Assembly: GCF_024346715.1 (NCBI RefSeq) | Contig: NZ_AP024852.1 | Coordinates: forward strand, 496,001 to 560,000 | Reading direction: 5' to 3' | DNA: 64,000 nt | Origin: Photobacterium swingsii | GTDB taxonomy: Bacteria; Pseudomonadota; Gammaproteobacteria; Enterobacterales; Vibrionaceae | Part shown: positions 56,149-64,000 of the stretch, one piece after another | Position numbering within the stretch: the stretch's first letter is position 1 | Layout: each line of letters begins with the position of its first letter | The notes under the pieces: generated by a model | Seen by the model: only the letters and a program-made list of their open reading frames with translations | What the model was told of the DNA's origin: nothing | Database searches by the model: none | Made by a program: the position numbers and the translations under genes

Positions 56149-56961
56149 ATGGAAAAAATGAACCCTGCAGCAATCGCGCAACTACTTGAAATTATGGCGA
56201 CGTTACGTGATCCGAACAAAGGTTGCCCGTGGGATATTAAGCAGACGTTTGATTCAATTGTGCCGCACACCATTGAAGAAGCCTATGAAGTGGCGGATGC
56301 AATCCATCAGCAAGATTGGCAAGAAGTGAAAGCGGAATTGGGTGATTTGTTATTCCAAGTAGTATTTTACAGCCAAATGGCAAAAGAGCAGGGACTCTTT
56401 GATTTTGATGATGTCGTGGCTGGGCTGAATGAAAAGCTGACTCGCCGTCACCCTCATGTTTTTAGTGAAAAAGAATTTGCTAACGATGCTGAAATTAACG
56501 CGAACTGGGAAGCAGAGAAAGCCAAAGAGCGTGCGTTAAAAGGTGAAGATACCAGTGTGCTAGCGAATATCCCATTAGCGCTACCTGCACTTAGCCGTGC
56601 GGATAAAATTCAGCGTCGCTGTGCCAAGCATGGTTTTGATTGGGATACCCTTGGGCCTGTGGTGGATAAGGTCAAAGAAGAAATTGATGAGGTGCTTGAC
56701 GAAGTTATCCAAGTTGAACCTGATCAGAGCAAAATTGCCGAAGAAATGGGAGATTTGTTGTTTGCTTCCGTCAATTTAAGTCGCCACCTCAAAGTAAACC
56801 CTGAGCAAGCATTGCAGTTAGCAAACAAAAAATTCGAGCGTCGATTTCGCCAAGTGGAAGAAAGTGTGCTAGAACAAGGTCTACGGCTTGAAGAGTGTTC
56901 ATTGGAAAAACTCGATGGCATTTGGGATCAGGTGAAACAGCGCGAAAAGGCGAATAGTTAA
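56149..56961 (+). CDS. mazG: Nucleoside triphosphate pyrophosphohydrolase MazG
   Basis: MazG hydrolyses NTPs and dNTPs to monophosphates and lowers ppGpp in starved E. coli. From ATG 56149 it has 270 residues. Two MazG domains are seen, each with an EExxE...ExxD metal motif (EEAYEVADAIHQ, ELGDLLFQVVF; KEEIDEVLDEV, EMGDLLFASVNL), plus LRDPNKGCPWD. The frame extends 10 codons upstream over the relA terminator, which is not believed. No mazEF is found beside it. Confidence 0.96.
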   Translation: MEKMNPAAIAQLLEIMATLRDPNKGCPWDIKQTFDSIVPHTIEEAYEVADAIHQQDWQEVKAELGDLLFQVVFYSQMAKEQGLFDFDDVVAGLNEKLTRRHPHVFSEKEFANDAEINANWEAEKAKERALKGEDTSVLANIPLALPALSRADKIQRRCAKHGFDWDTLGPVVDKVKEEIDEVLDEVIQVEPDQSKIAEEMGDLLFASVNLSRHLKVNPEQALQLANKKFERRFRQVEESVLEQGLRLEECSLEKLDGIWDQVKQREKANS

Positions 56962-57085
56962 TCAAATTATGCGGTTAATGCTGGCTGCTAGAATATGCTT
57001 CCAGTGAATACTTTTGTTGTTATTTTACACGAACAGTTTGTGCAACTCGTATAATTGATTTGAAACAAATAATACTCATGATTGC

Positions 57086-57101
57086 TGTGATAGTTTTCAC
57101 G
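57086..57101. promoter_or_regulatory. CRP-like site upstream of pyrG
   Basis: TGTGA-N6-TCACG, 9 of 10 core positions. Its centre is about 43 bases before the start point implied by the promoter at 57102-57130, a class II-like spacing. Confidence 0.4.
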
Positions 57102-57130
57102 TTGTGGCGATAAAAGGTGTCTGGTATCAT
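57102..57130 (+). promoter_or_regulatory. Predicted sigma-70 promoter of pyrG
   Basis: TTGTGG (57102-57107) and TATCAT (57125-57130) with the ideal 17-base spacing, 54 bases before the pyrG ATG. Confidence 0.6.
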
Positions 57131-57148
57131 TGTTCTCCGTCCAGATAG

Positions 57149-60207
<3,059 letters not shown>

Positions 60208-60255
60208 TTATTAAGCCTTGATTATGGGTAGGTAACTATCCCATGACTTTATGAA

Positions 60256-60282
60256 GCCGCCTCAACAGAGGCGGCTTTTTTT
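60256..60282 (+). terminator. eno terminator
   Basis: An 8-bp stem gccgcctc / gaggcggc with loop aaca, followed by seven T residues. Confidence 0.95.
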
Positions 60283-60367
60283 ATGCTTAAATAAAAAAGA
60301 CATGCGCCCGAACGCTAGTCAGAAATCGCGTATTGTGGGATGATTGCCGAGCGTGTTGAAGGCGTCT

Positions 60368-60411
60368 TATTTGCCGAGTTTATGATGATTTGCATTTGAG
60401 CTCGGCAAATA
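60368..60411 (+). repeat. 11-bp perfect inverted repeat in the ftsB leader
   Basis: TATTTGCCGAG (60368-60378) and CTCGGCAAATA (60401-60411) pair perfectly around a 22-nt spacer, 33 bases before the ftsB start. There is no T-tract, so it is not an ordinary terminator. It could be an operator or an RNA leader element. Confidence 0.65.
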
Positions 60412-60444
60412 GGTATGAATAACAAAAAATAGAGTGGGATTTCC

Positions 60445-60720
60445 ATGCGTTTGTTAACTGTACTGATGCTATCGGTGCTGTGCTGGCTACAATATGAGTT
60501 CTGGCTCGGAAAAAACGGCATGATGGAATATTTGCAGGTTAAAGATAACGTTGAAATTCAGCGCCATGCGAATGCCGACGTGGCACAACGTAATCAGCAA
60601 ATGTATGTCGAAATCTATGATCTTCACCGTGGTCTCGAAGCGGTAGAAGAACGTGCAAGAAATGAACTTGGCATGATAAAGCCGGACGAAACCTTTTTCC
60701 GGATTGTGGGTGATAATTAA
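60445..60720 (+). CDS. ftsB: Cell division protein FtsB
   Basis: A 91-residue single-pass protein of the FtsQLB divisome complex. It has an N-terminal membrane helix (LLTVLMLSVLCWLQYEFWL), a periplasmic coiled coil (VEIQRHANADVAQRNQQM), and the C-terminal ERARNELGMIKPDETFF signature. It precedes ispD, as in E. coli ftsB-ispD-ispF-truD. Confidence 0.96.
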   Translation: MRLLTVLMLSVLCWLQYEFWLGKNGMMEYLQVKDNVEIQRHANADVAQRNQQMYVEIYDLHRGLEAVEERARNELGMIKPDETFFRIVGDN

Positions 60721-60763
60721 CTATCTATCACTGTATTGCCACTATGAATAGCGAACCTCTAAC

Positions 60764-61459
60764 ATGACCCAACAACTGACTGCTGTCGTACCAGCGGCAG
60801 GGGTAGGTAGCCGCATGGCTGCTGACCGACCTAAGCAATATTTATCCATTGCAGGAAAAACAATTTTAGAACACACCATCGACCGCTTGTTGAGTCATCC
60901 ATCGATTCAGCATGTTGTTATCGCGATCAGTCCATCAGATCCTTATTTTGCTGATCTTCCGCTAGGACAAGATCCGCGTATTACGGTTGTCGATGGCGGC
61001 GCTGAGCGCGCTGATTCGGTGTTTGCTGGCTTAGCCCAAGTACCGAGTGATAGTTGGGTATTAGTGCATGATGCCGCCCGACCATGTTTACGCCACGATG
61101 ATCTGCAAAATTTGATTTCTGCTGCTATGCAAAGCGAGTGTGGTGCCATTCTAGCAGCGCCTGTGCGTGATACCATGAAGCGCGGTAACGGCAGTCAAGG
61201 GATCGCGAGTACAGTTGATCGTAGTGATTTATGGCACGCGTTAACGCCGCAAATGTTTAAAGCGGGTGAGTTACGTGAAGCCTTACAAACAGCATTGCGT
61301 GAAGGGGCGACAGTGACAGATGAAGCCTCAGCATTGGAACACTGTGGCAAAACGCCGCGTCTAGTGAAAGGGCGCGCAGATAATATAAAAGTAACCCAGC
61401 CTGAAGATTTGGCGCTGGCAGAATTTTACTTGCAGCTATTGGTAAAGGAACAAGCATGA
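60764..61459 (+). CDS. ispD: MEP cytidylyltransferase IspD
   Basis: IspD makes CDP-methylerythritol from MEP and CTP in the non-mevalonate isoprenoid pathway. The 231-residue protein has the nucleotide-binding start [35 protein letters not shown], and [10 protein letters not shown]. Its stop overlaps the ispF start (TGATG). The CTP used is made by the nearby pyrG. Confidence 0.97.
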   Translation: MTQQLTAVVPAAGVGSRMAADRPKQYLSIAGKTILEHTIDRLLSHPSIQHVVIAISPSDPYFADLPLGQDPRITVVDGGAERADSVFAGLAQVPSDSWVLVHDAARPCLRHDDLQNLISAAMQSECGAILAAPVRDTMKRGNGSQGIASTVDRSDLWHALTPQMFKAGELREALQTALREGATVTDEASALEHCGKTPRLVKGRADNIKVTQPEDLALAEFYLQLLVKEQA

Positions 61460-61935
61460 TGCGAATTGGACACGGTTTTGATGTGCACAAATTTGGTGGC
61501 GAAGGCCCAGTCATTATTGGTGGGGTCGCGGTACCTTATGAGCAAGGGTTAATTGCTCACTCTGATGGTGATGTTGCGCTGCACGCTGTTTGCGATGCTT
61601 TACTAGGTGCGATTGGTGCTGGCGATATTGGCCGTCATTTCCCTGATACTGATGCTGAGTGGAAAGGCGCAGACAGTCGTTTCCTCCTGCGAGACGTTTA
61701 CCATAAAGTAAAAGCTAAAGGTTACCGCTTAGGTAACCTAGATGTCACCATCATTGCGCAAGCGCCTAAAATGGCACCGTATATTGATGACATGTGCAAA
61801 ACGATTGCTGAAGATTTAGAAACAACGATCGATAATATTAATGTTAAAGCAACTACCTCTGAGCGTTTAGGATTTACTGGACGTAAAGAAGGTATCGCAT
61901 GCGAAGCAGTTGTTTTAATTCACAAGGCTAACTAA
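61459..61935 (+). CDS. ispF: MECDP synthase IspF
   Basis: IspF cyclises CDP-ME-2P to methylerythritol 2,4-cyclodiphosphate. The 158-residue protein starts [13 protein letters not shown] with the zinc-binding DVH. It shows [27 protein letters not shown] (here [12 protein letters not shown]) and [14 protein letters not shown]. An ATG one codon earlier is also possible. Coupled to ispD. Confidence 0.97.
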   Translation: MRIGHGFDVHKFGGEGPVIIGGVAVPYEQGLIAHSDGDVALHAVCDALLGAIGAGDIGRHFPDTDAEWKGADSRFLLRDVYHKVKAKGYRLGNLDVTIIAQAPKMAPYIDDMCKTIAEDLETTIDNINVKATTSERLGFTGRKEGIACEAVVLIHKAN

Positions 61936-61962
61936 GCAGTAGCCGACTATAACGGTGTGATT

Positions 61963-63027
61963 ATGTCTGATGTAATGGACAACTTTTTATGGCTTAACGG
62001 TAAGCCGACCTCACAAGGCTACATTAAAGTATTGCCTGAGCATTTTGTTGTAAAAGAAAACCTTGGTTTCTCTTTCGCCGGTCATGGCGAGCATTTTGTG
62101 GTGAAAATCCATAAAGTGGGTGAGAACACAAAGTATGTTGTGAACGAGTTAGCAAAAGCATGTGGGGTGAAATCACGCGATGTGAGCTGGGCGGGTTTGA
62201 AAGACCGTCATGCTGTGACTGAGCAGTGGTTAAGTGTTCATTTACCTGGTAAGACCGACCCGGATCTGTCTCAGTTTGAAGCTGAGCACCCAGGAATTAA
62301 AGTACTAGAAACCGCGCGTCATGATAAAAAATTACGCCCGGGCGATTTAGTTGGTAACTGGTTTGAATTGCGTCTGACCGATATTGATGCGCCAGCAGCC
62401 GTTATTGAACGCTTAGAAAAAGTGCAGCAGCACGGCGTGCCGAATTACTTCGGTGAGCAACGTTTTGGTCGTGGTGGTAATAACGTGGTTAAGGCGCGCG
62501 CTTGGGGCAACGACGAGTTTCGTGTCCGTGATAAAAGCAAGCGCAGCTTTTACTTATCAGCGGCGCGTTCATGGTTATTTAATATGGTGCTATCCGCGCG
62601 TATTGAACAACAAAACGTGCACACTGTTATCTTAGGTGATTGTTTACAAGCGCCAGGGCGTCATGACAGTGAGTTAGTCGAAACACTTGATGCAGATTGG
62701 CTGCGTAAAGTCGATGCCGGTGAACTGGCGATCACAGCGCCTATGGTGGGAGACAATGCCTTACCAACCAGTGCAGATGCGGAAGCGTTGGAATTAGCCG
62801 TGATCGATGCCGAGCCCGCTTTGCTGAAGTTGATCCGTGATAACCGTATGCGTCACGAGCGCCGTCCGCTTTTACTGAAGCCAGAGCAACTGACATGGCA
62901 GCAAGAAGATAACGACATTGTTGTTTCTTTTGCTTTGCCAGCGGGGTGCTTTGCAACGGCAGTAGTGCGTGAATTGATGACAGTACGAGAGTTAGAAGGC
63001 GAACACTATGCGAATTCTGATCAGTAA
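61963..63027 (+). CDS. truD: tRNA pseudouridine-13 synthase TruD
   Basis: TruD makes pseudouridine at position 13 of tRNA-Glu. The protein has about 354 residues. It shows the catalytic aspartate region [16 protein letters not shown] near residue 85 and [15 protein letters not shown]. The ATG at 61963 follows GTGTG and no strong site; ATG 61975 is another option. It overlaps surE by 20 bases. Confidence 0.96.
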   Translation: MSDVMDNFLWLNGKPTSQGYIKVLPEHFVVKENLGFSFAGHGEHFVVKIHKVGENTKYVVNELAKACGVKSRDVSWAGLKDRHAVTEQWLSVHLPGKTDPDLSQFEAEHPGIKVLETARHDKKLRPGDLVGNWFELRLTDIDAPAAVIERLEKVQQHGVPNYFGEQRFGRGGNNVVKARAWGNDEFRVRDKSKRSFYLSAARSWLFNMVLSARIEQQNVHTVILGDCLQAPGRHDSELVETLDADWLRKVDAGELAITAPMVGDNALPTSADAEALELAVIDAEPALLKLIRDNRMRHERRPLLLKPEQLTWQQEDNDIVVSFALPAGCFATAVVRELMTVRELEGEHYANSDQ

Positions 63028-63757
63028 CGATGATGGCATTTTTGCTGAAGGAATAAACACCCTAGCCACAGCATTAGCTGAGTTAGGGGAGGTGGTCGTG
63101 GTTGCCCCTGATCGTAACCGTTCGGGGGCCTCAAATTCACTGACGTTAGATATTCCGTTACGCATTCGTGAAGAAGGCCAAGGGCGCATATCGGTTGAGG
63201 GAACCCCAACTGATTGCGTGCACTTTGCGCTAAATGAATGGTTAGATTACCGTCCTGATTTAGTGGTGGCGGGAATCAATCACGGTGCTAACTTGGGCGA
63301 TGATGTGCTGTATTCAGGTACAGTTGCGGCTGCTACTGAAGGACACTTTCTTGGTGTGCCTGCGATTGCGGTTTCATTAGTGGGTAAAACACACTTTGCT
63401 ACCGCAGCCCAAGTCGTGAAGGAAGTGATTGAAAATATGCAATCATCACCTTTACCAACCAATAAGATCCTAAATATTAACGTGCCTGACCGCCCTTATG
63501 CAGAACTTCAATCTTGGCAGGTTACGCGTTTAGGTGCTCGTCATCGTGCAGAAGACATGGTGAAAGAAACTGACCCTCGTGGCAAAACAGTCTATTGGCT
63601 TGGTCCTCCAGGTGCTTGCCAAGATGCAGGGCCGGGAACCGATTTTTACGCAATAGAACAAGGTGCTGTGTCGATCACACCACTACAAGTCGATTTAACC
63701 GCGCATGATGCTATTGCAGGCATGAAGCAGTGGATGCAAGATGTGGAGATTAATTAA
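63008..63757 (+). CDS. surE: 5'/3'-nucleotidase SurE
   Basis: SurE is a metal-dependent phosphatase acting on nucleoside 5'- and 3'-monophosphates and short polyphosphate. The 249-residue protein has the N-terminal metal site [34 protein letters not shown], and [24 protein letters not shown]. It overlaps truD, and pcm starts 3 bases after it, as in E. coli surE-pcm. Confidence 0.98.
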   Translation: MRILISNDDGIFAEGINTLATALAELGEVVVVAPDRNRSGASNSLTLDIPLRIREEGQGRISVEGTPTDCVHFALNEWLDYRPDLVVAGINHGANLGDDVLYSGTVAAATEGHFLGVPAIAVSLVGKTHFATAAQVVKEVIENMQSSPLPTNKILNINVPDRPYAELQSWQVTRLGARHRAEDMVKETDPRGKTVYWLGPPGACQDAGPGTDFYAIEQGAVSITPLQVDLTAHDAIAGMKQWMQDVEIN

Positions 63758-63759
63758 GG

Positions 63760-64000
63760 ATGCGCCATGTGAGAGAGCGGCATAACCTGATGACATTTTT
63801 GAAGCAGCAAGGTATCACCAATGAGAGTGTACTGGCTGCAATTGAAAATGTACCAAGGGAGCTGTTTGTCGATGAAGCCTTTTCTCATAAAGCTTATGAA
63901 AATAATGCCTTGCCAATTGGTAGTGGTCAGACTATTTCGCAGCCTTACATCGTTGCGAAAATGACTCAGTTGCTGGCGTTGACGCCTGATTCTAAAGTGC
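63760..64000 (+). CDS. pcm: Protein-L-isoaspartate O-methyltransferase (5' part only)
   Basis: The last 241 bases encode the N-terminal 80 residues of Pcm: [44 protein letters not shown]. Pcm methylates damaged isoaspartyl residues so that they can revert to aspartate. The gene continues beyond the right edge. AAGGA lies just before the ATG at 63760. By E. coli synteny nlpD and rpoS should follow. Confidence 0.96.
   Translation, partial: MRHVRERHNLMTFLKQQGITNESVLAAIENVPRELFVDEAFSHKAYENNALPIGSGQTISQPYIVAKMTQLLALTPDSKV

Overview
This window is a stretch of core chromosome from a gammaproteobacterium, most likely a member of the Vibrionaceae and probably Photobacterium or a close relative. Four things support this: Vibrio-type gene orders (hemW-rdgB-DUF4426-yggU-yggT-proC-yggS beside pilTU; ruvX-yqgE-gshB-rsmE-endA-sprT-metK beside tkt-epd-pgk-fba), a dns-type endonuclease I, an orphan NqrM (Na+-NQR maturation factor), and heavy use of the leucine codon CTA in the most highly expressed genes. 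The genus is inferred; no rRNA gene is present to test it.

Layout. 1-4420 (minus) holds a housekeeping cluster for heme chaperoning, nucleotide sanitation, proline synthesis and PLP homeostasis. 4444-6597 (plus) is the twitching ATPase pair pilT-pilU. 6984-12743 (minus) carries ruvX, yqgE, gshB, rsmE, endA, sprT and metK, the last behind a clear MetJ operator. 13155-20020 (plus) is a central-carbon block (tkt, epd, pgk, fba) followed by mscS. 20091-23131 is the arginine exporter argO with its divergent regulator argP, plus a YbaK-like deacylase and yggE. 23218-26774 (minus) is serA, rpiA, the 5-formyl-THF cyclo-ligase gene, 6S RNA and zapA. 27067-30773 (plus) is ygfB, ubiH, ubiI and a lone gcvH; pepP, usually between ygfB and ubiH, is absent.

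31034-32549 is the least ordinary part. It holds a DUF134 helix-turn-helix protein, a NifX/NafY-like protein with a Cys-rich tail, and nqrM, preceded by two tandem near-identical palindromes that look like an autoregulatory operator. Then come a LysR regulator, a second YbaK-family protein and ygfZ (minus), and sdhE-ygfX and a chemoreceptor (plus).

38064-49422 runs nadB (minus), then rpoE-rseABC behind a textbook sigma-E promoter, lepA, lepB-rnc-era-recO-pdxJ-acpS. 49539-52322 is the hybrid kinase barA (minus). 52444-64000 (plus) is rlmD, relA, mazG, pyrG, eno, ftsB, ispD, ispF, truD, surE and the start of pcm.

No tRNA, rRNA, CRISPR array, IS element, prophage or integron was seen. The novelty is mainly in regulatory DNA: a shared GCAAACG(A/T)TT motif before tkt, fba and rpiA; strong CRP-like sites before epd, nadB/rpoE and pyrG; large leader hairpins before lepB and ftsB; and the DUF134-NifX-NqrM cassette.
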